Position numbers and translations under genes: made by a program. A stretch of 64,000 nt of DNA, from NCBI RefSeq assembly GCF_024748695.1, contig NZ_CP087176.1, forward strand, positions 5,759,501-5,823,500, read 5' to 3'. This document shows, piece by piece, positions 16,771-27,900 of the stretch; within the stretch, counting starts at the first letter, position 1, and each line of letters opens with the position of its first letter. This DNA comes from Pseudomonas sp. B21-040. GTDB taxonomy: Bacteria > Pseudomonadota > Gammaproteobacteria > Pseudomonadales > Pseudomonadaceae. The notes beneath the pieces are model-generated. The model was not told where the DNA came from. It was given only the letters and a program-made list of their open reading frames with translations, and ran no database searches.

Positions 16771-18387
16771 GGCCGATTCTGTTGAAAAAGTAGCTCCCAT
16801 GTCTGGGCTGCGGCAAAATTGCTGCATTGGCCGGCGGGGGATCACACAGCATGATGGGACAGTTATCGAGTGGGCAGGAGCGACTGTTTTACTCGTTCAA
16901 CCTTGAAGATCACATCCCAGCCAATCACCTTCTGCGCAGCATTGATCGGTGTCTCGATCTGAGTGATTTGCGCCATCACCTCGCCGACTTCTACAGCCCG
17001 ATTGGGCGCCCGTCGATTGATCCTGAATTGATGATCCGCATGCTGATCGTGGGTTATTGCTACGGCATTCGCTCAGAGCGCCGGTTGTGCGAAGAGGCCC
17101 ATTTGAACCTGGCGTATCGCTGGTTCTGCCGGTTGAGCCTTGAAGATGAAGTCCCCAATCACTCGACCTTTTCCAAAAATCGACACGGCCGTTTTCGGGA
17201 CAGCGATCTGTTTCGCTGGCTGTTCAACGAGGTGCTGCGTCGTTGCATGGACGCTGGGTTGGTCAAGGGCGAAGGCTTTGCCGTGGACGCCAGCATCATC
17301 AAGGCGGATGCCAGCCGGCAACGCGGCGTACCGGGCGATGAGCCGATCAACTGGAGCGATCCGGCCTTTAGCACCCGCGCTGTACGTGAGTATCTTGAGG
17401 CGCTCGATGAAGAGGCTTTGGCCGAAACGCTGCCGAAGCGCCTATCGCTGACTGATCCTCAAGCCCGCTGGACCGCAGCTCCAGGCGGCCCAGCGTTCTA
17501 CGCTTACTCTACGAATTATCTGATCGATACCGAGCACGGCGTCATCATGGATGTGGAACCCACACCGGCTCATCGCACGGCTGAGGTCGAGAGTACAAAG
17601 ACCATGATCGACCGGGTCGAAGCGCAGTTCGACATCAAGCCGGATCGCCTCATCGGCGATACCGCTTACGGTACAGCGCCGATGTTGGCCTGGATGGTGG
17701 AGGAAAAAGACATCGAGCCGCATGTGCCGGTATGGGACAAAACCGAGCGCAAGAACGACAGTTTTTCGAGTAACGATTTCCACTGGAATGAAGAGGCCGA
17801 GGAATACCGCTGCCCAGCTGGCAACGTATTACGCAGTGAATGGCGAGCCTTCAAGAACGAGCGTTCGCACGTCACCAAAGCCAACACCATCATCTTCCGC
17901 TCCAGACAGACCGACTGCGCGACGTGTCCGATGAAAGCCAAGTGCTGCCCGAACACGTCGTTTCGCAAGATCGCTCGCAGCGTTCATGAAGCCGCTCGTG
18001 ATGTCGCTCGACGCATCGCAGCGACGCCGGAGTACGTGCGCTCTCGCCATGAACGTAAGAAGGTCGAAATGTTGTTTGCCCACCTCAAGCGCATCCTGAA
18101 ATTGGATCGCTTGCGACTACGTGGCATGAGTGGCGCGACCGATGAGTTCACGCTGGCAGCCACAGTGCAGAACCTACGTCGGCTGGCCAAACTGACATCT
18201 CAAGGGCCACCAGTCACGGGATAGGTGCGCCTGCACTAAGCCAAAAACCTCAAATTAACCCAATAACGACGCAGCAAAGGTCAACGAAGGGCCGAGAAAC
18301 CACACAAAGTGGTGAGTAGGCTATCCGGTGGTAGCTGTGCTTGATTTTACTCAGGCTGAAAATCCGACTTTTTCAACAGAATCGGCC
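16771..18387 (+). mobile_element. IS1182-type insertion sequence, complete
   Basis: Bounded by perfect inverted repeats GGCCGATTCTGTTGAAAAAGT (left, read inward) and its complement ending at 18387, giving 1617 bp. One intact transposase gene fills it. I see no clear direct repeat in the flanks. The right flank carries a broken haemagglutinin fragment and the left flank a miniature element, so it sits in an insertion hotspot. Confidence 0.85.
16851..18224 (+). CDS. IS1182 family transposase
   Basis: 457 aa from the double ATG at 16851. N-terminal DUF772-type region (R-P-S-I-D-P-E-L-M-I-R-M-L), catalytic DDE domain with V-D-A-S-I-I-K, D-T-A-Y-G near the middle and the C-terminal R-K-K-V-E-M-L-F-A-H-L-K. 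A cysteine cluster C-x2-C-x5-C-C near residue 370 is typical of the family. The gene appears intact, so the element may still be active. Confidence 0.88.
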   Translation: MMGQLSSGQERLFYSFNLEDHIPANHLLRSIDRCLDLSDLRHHLADFYSPIGRPSIDPELMIRMLIVGYCYGIRSERRLCEEAHLNLAYRWFCRLSLEDEVPNHSTFSKNRHGRFRDSDLFRWLFNEVLRRCMDAGLVKGEGFAVDASIIKADASRQRGVPGDEPINWSDPAFSTRAVREYLEALDEEALAETLPKRLSLTDPQARWTAAPGGPAFYAYSTNYLIDTEHGVIMDVEPTPAHRTAEVESTKTMIDRVEAQFDIKPDRLIGDTAYGTAPMLAWMVEEKDIEPHVPVWDKTERKNDSFSSNDFHWNEEAEEYRCPAGNVLRSEWRAFKNERSHVTKANTIIFRSRQTDCATCPMKAKCCPNTSFRKIARSVHEAARDVARRIAATPEYVRSRHERKKVEMLFAHLKRILKLDRLRLRGMSGATDEFTLAATVQNLRRLAKLTSQGPPVTG

Positions 18388-18499
18388 AAAAGCAGTCCAC
18401 CGACGTTGCGCCGTTGGATGTGTAAAATGGTGGACTTCCCCCTCTCAAAGGACTGACCGTTGATTACTTGCCATGTCAGGTATGCCATTGACCCATACC

Positions 18500-18652
18500 A
18501 ACTCCCGGGCTTCGAAAGCTATCCACCTGGCCGGCGGTGATGTTCAGCGCCTGCTGCGCGAGGATCCGCCCGCAGGTTGTTCAATGCATTGCTGGCTGTG
18601 AGGTTCAGGTTCTGCCCGGCGCCGATCAAGCCGGCGCCGTTAACCGATGCCT
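18500..18652 (-). pseudogene. fragment of a filamentous haemagglutinin/CdiA-type adhesin
   Basis: On the minus strand the frame reads N-G-A-G-L-I-G-A-G-Q-N-L-N-L-T-A-S-N-A-L-N-N-L-R and, after a frameshift, I-L-A-Q-Q-A-L-N-I-T-A-G-Q. These are the repeat units of large two-partner-secreted haemagglutinins. Only about 50 codons remain and no adhesin or transporter gene is nearby. I read it as a relic of a former CDI/adhesin locus. Confidence 0.65.
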
Positions 18653-18712
18653 CTTTTTCAGGGTGGTCCGCTTATAATTCCTCTGACCGGTACCAAAGGA
18701 GCGATTTGTAAC

Positions 18713-18994
18713 ATGACAATGGTCCATGAACGTACCCGCAGCGTTGTCCAAACAGAAGCGTTTCTGCGTGATATCGTTAGAGACGTCACTTTACCTGAGA
18801 AGATGCGGCTTCGCGCCGAGGGACTTCTGCGCCACTACCCCGCGCCCAGTTACATTTGGCTCGCCGGCAAGCTAGAGGAGCATCGGAGGGTCGAGTTAAC
18901 TCGGCTAGACGAAAAATTCGGACCGCTACCGCCGGTATTAGGAACTTGGTTGGCTGTAGAACCTATGTTCTGTGAGGACTCCAACTTATGTTGA
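18713..18994 (+). CDS. BPSL0761 family protein
   Basis: 93 aa. The ATG at 18713 has AAAGGAG upstream. The N-terminus M-T-M-V-H-E-R-T-R-S-V-V-Q-T-E-A-F-L and the L-R-H-Y-P motif near residue 42 are those I recall for the BPSL0761 family, small soluble proteins of proteobacterial accessory regions with no known function. The last 35 residues diverge from the family, so the 3' end may be altered. Confidence 0.65.
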   Translation: MTMVHERTRSVVQTEAFLRDIVRDVTLPEKMRLRAEGLLRHYPAPSYIWLAGKLEEHRRVELTRLDEKFGPLPPVLGTWLAVEPMFCEDSNLC

Positions 18995-19378
18995 TGATGC
19001 GCTGGAAATGGCGGAAACAGACGGAAGTCTAACTACCCATTGCGACGGTCATTTCCTGTTAGTCGGGAAAGACATAAGCTCGCCTCTGGGAGCGGACTTC
19101 TCACCATACCCTCATCAGACTGGACCTCCTCACTCAGCGGCCCGTAGGACGCGGCGAACTTGTTTGGCCTCTATTTCAGTTTCGCAGAACATGATCGGTG
19201 TTGCCGATATTGCGCAGTCGCTAGCGCTCAACTAGCGGTACTCTGCCGGCGCTTGGGTTTTCCCCAGCCCCAGATTTACCGCCACCTTCCCAGCCTCAAA
19301 AATACTTGCTCCGGCAATTTAAAATGCTCGCATCGGTCATTATTTTGTCAGCGAGAAATGGCGTGATCTGGCCGGTCA
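18995..19378. other. stretch without a supported gene
   Basis: Short overlapping frames exist here, but none has a good ribosome site or recognisable motif. The sequence may be decayed coding DNA following the BPSL0761 gene. Confidence 0.35.
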
Positions 19379-19855
19379 TCACGGGAAAGCGGCATAAAGA
19401 TGTGGCTCGCTCATATCCAAAACTCGATTGGAGGCTTGAGGGATGTAAGCACTGAGACGCTGTTTCGAATACCAGACATGGCACGTCTTTTTTCTGCGCA
19501 GATCGAGTTTCCCCAGTTTGTAGGTGCCTATCGAGGTTCTATACACAACTGCTGAGTCCTCAGTTTCGACGCCTCTGAAACAGTCAATCTGTAGCAGATC
19601 CTCCAAGCTCCAGGCAGTTCGACCAGTCAAATTGGGCGGGCATAACATCTGTATCCCTTCAACAATCACGTCGGTAGCAAGATTGAGATAGCTCTGAAGC
19701 TCATAAGCGCAGCGGACAATCGCAGCGCGATCCCGCTTACCAGTTTGGATTGAAGAAATGGTGGCCAGAAAGCAAGGGCCTTCCACTTCACATTGCGAGC
19801 TTGCGAGTGTCGTCCGCCTAGCGGGGTGAAGCACGTAGATCACTGAGTACACCAT
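19379..19855 (-). CDS. hypothetical protein
   Basis: 158 aa, unrecognised. The C-terminal half (K-L-G-K-L-D-L-R-R-K-K-T-C-H-V-W-Y, basic and aromatic) looks like real protein; the N-terminal third is less convincing and the true start may be internal. No membrane segment or signal peptide. It lies in a region rich in remnants, so it may be decayed. Confidence 0.4.
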   Translation of the reverse strand: MVYSVIYVLHPARRTTLASSQCEVEGPCFLATISSIQTGKRDRAAIVRCAYELQSYLNLATDVIVEGIQMLCPPNLTGRTAWSLEDLLQIDCFRGVETEDSAVVYRTSIGTYKLGKLDLRRKKTCHVWYSKQRLSAYIPQASNRVLDMSEPHLYAAFP

Positions 19856-20059
19856 TGCGAATAACCGACCCTACTGGTCACGGCCTGACCGCCAGCGCTA
19901 CTTTAGTCAGAGCGCTATGGAGCGACCCCATGATATCGGGTGGTTTGGTTAAATTTCGAAATCTGTAAGTCACACACCCTACGAATGCATGCTATCGCCA
20001 CACGATACAGGGTGTCAAAACATGGCCTCATGCTTGCTTTGTGGCCGTGCGGTATAGAG

Positions 20060-20527
20060 ATGGAACATCGAGAAGCTCTCGGGCAGGTTTTGAGAGAGAT
20101 TCGGGTCGCGTCCGGGCTCAACAGAGAAGACTGCGCGTCTGCGGTGAGCCGCGATTATCTTGCTAGTGTTGAACGCGGGACACAGAGCATCTCCGTAGAG
20201 AAGCTCAGATCTCTGTGCGGGTGCTTTGGCATCAAACCCAGCTTGGTGATTTTTGCGGCAGAAGCCCGCTCCGCTGGAGTGAATCTGCAGGAGTATCAAA
20301 CAGGCTTTGACCGCCAGTTCAAGGAATATATCTTGGCGGGAAAATTGCGGAGCGAGCCTGACTATGCGGCCAGCAAAGGGGTGCGAGGTAAGCGGACCGA
20401 AACCAACCGGAAAGCCATTCAGTCCTTGCAATCCCAAGGATTCACAAAGGCGGAAATCGCCCGCAAACTTGGGGTTGGATCAACCACAGTCGACCGACAC
20501 TGGGGCAGCGGCAATGATGATGTTTGA
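20060..20527 (+). CDS. XRE-type regulator with a C-terminal second helix-turn-helix
   Basis: 155 aa from ATG 20060. An N-terminal Cro/C1-type helix-turn-helix (F/L-G-Q-V-L-R-E-I-R, Y-L-A-S-V-E-R-G) is joined to a C-terminal resolvase/Hin-like unit (F-T-K-A-E-I-A-R-K-L-G-V-G-S-T-T-V-D-R). This two-headed build is known from small pseudomonad regulators in accessory DNA. The start could also lie at 20030. Target unknown. Confidence 0.7.
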   Translation: MEHREALGQVLREIRVASGLNREDCASAVSRDYLASVERGTQSISVEKLRSLCGCFGIKPSLVIFAAEARSAGVNLQEYQTGFDRQFKEYILAGKLRSEPDYAASKGVRGKRTETNRKAIQSLQSQGFTKAEIARKLGVGSTTVDRHWGSGNDDV

Positions 20528-20541
20528 TCGTACGGAACAGA

Positions 20542-20670
20542 TTAAGGACCTCTTTGAGTTGCCAAGATCTTTTCAATAGCATTACGAAAGCCAGGCTTGG
20601 GAATGAGCCTGCCTGCATTGTCTGTAATTTCGCCCTTCGAGCCAATAGATAACCCCGCTAGAGCGTGGAC
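20542..20670 (-). pseudogene. C-terminal fragment of an unknown protein (copy A)
   Basis: The minus strand encodes G-S-K-G-E-I-T-D-N-A-G-R-L-I-P, then K-P-G-F-R-N-A-I-E-K-I-L-A-T-Q-R-G-P and a stop. The upstream frame closes quickly, before the IS3 remnant. A second, similar C-terminus lies at 24269-24340. I do not recognise the family. Confidence 0.45.
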
Positions 20671-20702
20671 TGGCCCCTATCAAACCGGTCACCAAAACCC
20701 TG

Positions 20703-21163
20703 TTAAATTGATGCCGCTGCGAGGCGCCTAAATTCCCGTGGTGAACGGTATTTCAGCGCGCTGTGCGGATGCTCCTCGTTGTAGTGCTCAATGGCAATCG
20801 TCAGGTTGCGTAACGCTGTTTCTCGATCTGGTTTGGGCATGTGCGCGACGTAGTCGCGCTTGAGCGTTTTGACGAAGCTCTCGGCCATGCCGTTGCTCTG
20901 CGGGCTGCGTACCGGTGTGGTCACCGGGTGCAAGCCGATCTGTCGGGCAAACTGGCGTGTCTGCTCAGCGATGTAGGCGGAGCCGTTATCGCTCAGCCAT
21001 TGCACCGGGGTGGCAGGTGGTTCTTCACCGAAGCGTTTTTCCACCGCCTCCAGCATCAAGTCGCGGATATCGTCGCCACTGTAACCAGTCGGGCTGGCCA
21101 CCCAGCCGATAGCCTCGCGGTCGCAGCAGTCCAGGGCGAAGGTCACGCTTAGCTTGGCGCCGA
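20703..21163 (-). pseudogene. IS3-family transposase (OrfB) C-terminal remnant
   Basis: About 150 codons of the integrase catalytic core: S-D-N-G-S-A-Y with the second Asp, then [11 protein letters not shown] with the catalytic Glu, and the C-terminal [12 protein letters not shown]. It resembles the IS2 subgroup. The first Asp region, OrfA and terminal repeats are missing, so it is a dead fragment. Confidence 0.85.
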
Positions 21164-21681
21164 GCTACCGTGATTCATGTGAACCTGATGGATTTGGCGC
21201 TCGGTGGAGAACGAGCTCATGCTAATTGGAAACGCGGCTGAGGTATTGCCCACTTTATTCGGTTCTATAGGTATTCCGGAAGCGTAAGAACCGCTACTTC
21301 ATCGCTAGCGCTTTCCAATGGGCCTAAGACTTCGCTAACGATCCTGATGAGTTCCGCCGGTGGTGTTCCGCAAAACTAACGCCACGACCCCACACGCCGT
21401 GGCGGCAAACTCACCTCTGGGTCGCTATCTGCACGCCATATCCGCTGCTAAGCACTCGCTTCAAAAACTGATTCGCTACCATTGTGACGCAGCTCCCTGT
21501 CGGCAACGGACAGACAAGAATGCAGTCGTTCCAAAAAGCACTTCGCCCGGTACCTGCCCTCTTCTTTCCCTGGTTTTACATCCGTTCGGTCATTGAGGTT
21601 ATACCGCCCTTGGTCGTCAGCAGAATGTGCATTAGGATCAGTTGATAAATTCGGCCAACAACCTCTGAACGAGTTAGCTTT
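21164..21681. other. gene-free stretch after the IS3 remnant
   Basis: About 520 bp with no supported gene on either strand. The last part leads to the small gene at 21682. Confidence 0.35.
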
Positions 21682-21891
21682 ATGAGCGACGACAATAAGT
21701 TTTCGGAAAACTCCAGCGTCGAGGACATACTCGAGGTCAAACGAGGAGCCAGGGATAGGCAGGTAGAGGCGGTATACGCGGCCGATCAAGAAAGCCTTGA
21801 ACGGGCGGCCGAGTCGATCAAAGCGGCCTTACGCGGCAATGCTTCCATTCCAAGGCCACAACGATTTAGCAGTCTCGACGAAGAGGAATGA
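21682..21891 (+). CDS. small acidic hypothetical protein
   Basis: 69 aa, highly charged and lacking hydrophobic stretches: M-S-D-D-N-K-F-S-E-N-S-S-V-E-D-I-L, then an amphipathic helix-like part and S-S-L-D-E-E-E at the end. A weak AACGAG ribosome site lies upstream. It ends nine bases before miniature element copy 3. Composition suggests a real gene but I cannot name it. Confidence 0.45.
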   Translation: MSDDNKFSENSSVEDILEVKRGARDRQVEAVYAADQESLERAAESIKAALRGNASIPRPQRFSSLDEEE

Positions 21892-21900
21892 ACGCTGGAG

Positions 21901-22052
21901 TGTTGGCGCTGACGCCGAATTGACCCAGTTTCCGAGATGTCACTGACCCAGTCTGAGTCCTCGAAAAACATTGCCTGCACAGGGTTTGTGCCGATATAGA
22001 GGTGGGGCAGTCTTGCGTCGGCACGTGGGTCAATTCGGCATCGGCCTCAACA
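21901..22052. repeat. IS21-like miniature element, copy 3 (152 bp)
   Basis: Begins TGTTGGCGCTGACGCCGAAT and ends GGCATCGGCCTCAACA, an inverted pair sharing TTGACCCA/TGGGTCAA. Internal TGACCCAGT and GGTGGGGCAGTCTTG blocks match the IS21 terminal repeat pattern. It has the same orientation and length as copy 1. It cuts hsdS after its 62nd codon, and the downstream part of hsdS is absent on its other side. Confidence 0.8.
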
Positions 22053-22236
22053 GTCTGACCGCTATATACGGGATATTCGCCAGAATTTTCATGACAATAT
22101 TCTTTAGTAAGTAAAGCGCCTCGAGGTCCTTTAGTCGCCGAAAAATCGACAGACACTTTCCGGACAACCCAATCGTCCGGAACAGACCCTAACCATTCCA
22201 CCTCCGAATCCTTGTACCCCGGATACGCTGAAAAAC

Positions 22237-22240
<4 letters not shown>
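22053..22240 (-). pseudogene. hsdS: type I restriction specificity gene, truncated
   Basis: Begins [18 protein letters not shown], the classic start of the first target recognition domain, and stays in frame to E-Y-P-V-Y-S-G-Q-T, where the miniature element starts. About 62 of the roughly 400 expected codons remain. The start overlaps the hsdM stop, as usual in these operons. Without both recognition domains no functional specificity subunit can be made. Confidence 0.85.
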
Positions 22241-24213
<1,973 letters not shown>

Positions 24214-24268
24214 GCAACTGCTCCTAGAAAGGCATGCAAAAGCCCGAGTCTACCCTAGACGTCCGTGA

Positions 24269-24340
24269 TCACTTCACCTGCACCGCTAGAATTTTCTCAA
24301 TAGCGTCGCGGAAGCCAGGTTGGTGAATCGCCCTGAAAAG
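24269..24340 (-). pseudogene. C-terminal fragment of an unknown protein (copy B)
   Basis: The minus strand encodes F-R-A-I-H-Q-P-G-F-R-D-A-I-E-K-I-L-A-V-Q-V-K and a stop, closely matching copy A at 20542. It lies 55 bp upstream of hsdM on the same strand. Only this short end is visible. Confidence 0.4.
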
Positions 24341-24907
24341 TAATGAGCCTCTTATATAAGAAGATCTTTATTGCTGCCTCATAACAGGAAATCTGCGCGC
24401 GATACCTGGCAAGAAGCGATCACAGGAACATTTCGAAAAAGTTAAGTTTTGGAGCCTAAATTTGACCAAAATGAGCAAAAGCTAACTAAAACTCCTGAGT
24501 CGAGGCAGGATTTAGAGAAAAAACATACTGGAGAGACTGGAAAGCCATTGGCTGTGCGGGATTGACCGCAGAGTCGTAAACGTGACTAAAAGTTAATAGG
24601 GCAGATAGCGTTATTGAGCCATGGAGAACCTTGGGTCAGTGACAGATGAATGATTGGAGCGCAGGCGAAGCCTGGCCAGACTGTGCGCGTCGTCCGATTG
24701 ATGGCGATCAATACGTGCACGCTGAAAAAGTCTGAGTCTAGGAGCTGGAACGCTCCCGCGTAACCGGCAAAGCTACCTGATTGACGGAAGGCAGTCCAGC
24801 CGACAGGGGCTGGCACTTAGCCACAACTCAAGGCATGCTAGCCGCCCTTCGGGCGTCAGGCTTATAGTGCACGTCGCGCCAGTCCAGTCAAACCGCAGGA
24901 TTCCAGT
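24341..24907. other. AT-rich gene-free stretch before morA
   Basis: About 570 bp with no supported gene. It marks the join between the accessory block and the conserved backbone. A short hairpin CGCCC-TT-CGGGCG lies near 24843. No tRNA or clear attachment site is seen. Confidence 0.4.
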
Positions 24908-27900
24908 TTGTCTAATGCCACTCCGCCAGCTTTCGTGAGCGCTCCCAGTCCTGCGACCGGCTCGCCCCTGCGTGGAACCCTGAAAGGCGCGCTGGCGACA
25001 CTTGTTCTGTTGCTGCTCGCCCTGCTGTTCTGGCAGTTGCTGGATCAACTTCGCGAAACCCAGAAACACCAGCGCCAATACACCATCGATTACACCGCCG
25101 ACCTGGCTGCGCAAGTCAGCCTGAACATGGCGCTCAACGCGCAAATCGCCCTCAACCTGCTACCGATCGTCGAACAACCGCAAAGCGCCGACGAACAGCG
25201 GGCGTTACTGCGCAAGCTGCAACAGTCATTACCGGAACTACGCAGCCTGGCGTTGCTCAGCCCCTCCGGGAAAATCCTCAACGACAGCGCCGATGACAGT
25301 CAGGACGCCGACTACCTGAGTGAACTGGTCCGGCGCAGTCATGCCCAGGCCCACTACTTCAGCAACGCCGATGACGGTTCGGTGGTGCATCTACTGCTGC
25401 ATCAAGCCAGCGGCAGCTCCCGAGGCTATTGGGCCCTGCGCCTGACACCGACCTTTTTATCGACGCTGACCAAACAGAGCGAGGCCGGCATCCGTCCGCT
25501 GTGGCTGGTGGAAAACCGCATTAATCGCCAGATCATCAGCCGCGATGATGCCGTGCCCTCCAGCACGCCAGCCGTGCTGACGCCGGATGAATTGGCCAGC
25601 AGTGTGCTGACCGTGCCGTTGAGCAGCAGCGACTGGCAAATGCGCGGGTTGTTCGATCGGCAACGGGTGCTCGAAGAGCTGCTGCCGGCGTTCATTGGCA
25701 AATGCCTGCTGGGCCTGGCGTTTTCGCTGCTACCGTTCATTGCGCTGCTGAACATGCGCCGCCGCCAACGCCAGTTGAATGAGGGGCGTCGACGCTACCA
25801 GGACATTTTCGAAGGCACCGGCGTTGCACTCTGTGTACTCGACGTATCGGGGCTCAAGGGCGCTTTCGACAAGGCGCAGTTGCAGAGCAACGAACAATTG
25901 CAGGCCTGGCTTGAGCGCCCGGAACAACGCCGGCAACTGCTTCAGGAGTTGCGCATCACCGAGGTCAACCAGGTTGCCCTGCAACTGCTCAACGTCAACG
26001 CTTGCGGGCAGGCCTGGAACCTGTTGATCGACGGCAATGCACAGAACGGCACGGCCATTGGCAATCAAGTGCTCGAAGCGGTGTTTAACCAGCAGCGACA
26101 GCTTGAGCTGGAAATCAAACTGCAGGGTGCCAACGACCGCGATCAGCACTTGTGGCTGGTCCTGCGCCTGCCGGTCGATCAGAACGACTATAAAGCGGTG
26201 ATCCTGAGCATTACCGACATCACCAGCCGCAAGCTGATCGAGCTGTCACTGCTGGAACGCGAAGGGTTCTGGTCCGATGTGGTGCGCACCGTGCCGGATC
26301 ACCTGTACGTGCAGGACGTAATCAGCCAGCGGATGATTTTCAGCAACCACCACCTCGGCCAGACCCTCGGATACGACCCTACCGAACTGCATCAGATGGG
26401 TGAGTATTTCTGGGAAATCCTGCTGCACCCCGAGGATGCCGATTTCTACCATCGCTCGCGCCAGATCCAGCGTCAGGCGGGTTACAGCCAATTGATGCAG
26501 TGCCAACTGCGCTTCCGTCATCGTGATGGCAAATGGCGGCGGTTCGAGATTCGTGAACAGGCCCTGGCACGGGACAAGCACAATCAGGTCACGCGCATCA
26601 TCGGGGTGGCGAAGGACATCACCGATCAGATCGAAGCCAGTGAATCGTTGCGCGACAGCGAACAGCGTTACCGGATGCTCGCCGAAAGCATCAGCGACGT
26701 GATTTTCTCCACCGACAGCAAACTGTCGCTCAACTACGTCAGCCCCTCGGTGCAAGCCGTGCTGGGTTATGACGCAGAGTGGATCTTCCAGAACGGCTGG
26801 CAATCGATCGTCGCCAACCCGCAACAATTGACCGGCATCTTCCACCTGATGGACCGGGTCAGCAAAGCGCTGGATAAACCCGAGCAACTGGCGCTGTTGC
26901 GCAGCCAGGTGCAGACCCAACTGTTCCTGTTCGATTGCCTGCGCGCCGATGGCCGCAAGATTCCCATCGAGTTGCGACTGGTGCTGGTCTGGGACGAACA
27001 CGGCGCGTTTGAAGGCGTGCTGGGGGTCGGTCGTGACATCAGCCAGCAACGCCGCGCCGAGAAAGACCTGCGCATGGCGGCCACGGTATTTGAACACTCG
27101 ACCTCGGCGATTCTGATCACCGACCCGGCCGGTTACATCGTTCAGGCCAACGAAGCGTTCAGTCGCGTCAGCGGCTATGCCGTGGAACAAGTGCTCGACC
27201 AGTTACCGAACATGCTGACTGTCGACGAGCAGCAGGACGCTCATCTGCGCTACGTGCTCAAGCAACTGCATCAGAACAGTACGTGGGAAGGCGAAGTCTG
27301 GCTCAAGCGCCGCAACGGCGAACACTACCCGGCCTGGGTCGGAATCACGGCGGTGCTGGACGACGAAGGCGACCTGGCCAGTTATGTGTGCTTCTTCAGC
27401 GACATCAGCGAGCGCAAGGCCAGTGAACAGCGGATTCACCGCCTCGCCTACTACGACGCCCTGACTCATCTTCCCAACCGCACGCTGTTCCAGGATCGCC
27501 TGCACACGGCGCTGCAATCGGCGGACCGGCAGAAGTCATGGGTGGTGCTGATGTTCCTCGACCTCGACCGTTTCAAGCCGATCAACGATTCCCTCGGCCA
27601 CGCCGCCGGCGACCGCATGCTCAAGGAAATGGCCACGCGCCTGCTCGGCTGCGTCGATGATGACGACACCGTGGCCCGCATGGGTGGCGACGAATTCACC
27701 TTGCTGCTGCAACCCCGGGTCAACCGCGAAATCGCGCTGAACCGGGCGATCCACGTGGCGGAACAGATTCTGGCCAGCCTGGTGAAACCCTTTGTACTGG
27801 AGGGCCGCGAGTTCTTCGTCACGGCCAGTATCGGCATCGCCCTGAGCCCGCAGGACGGCAATGAACTTAGCCAATTGATGAAAAATGCCGACACGGCGAT

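Noticed and set aside
18972..19235. 87-codon frame after the BPSL0761 gene
   Set aside because: Overlaps that gene's end, has no ribosome site, and the second half is of low quality. Could be decayed coding sequence but not supportable.
24640..24780. possible tRNA or attachment site before morA
   Set aside because: No cloverleaf, no T-loop motif and no direct repeat matching another island end were found by eye.
26246..27190. 314-codon open frame on the minus strand
   Set aside because: Opposite morA, whose domains and catalytic motifs are continuous; a shadow frame.
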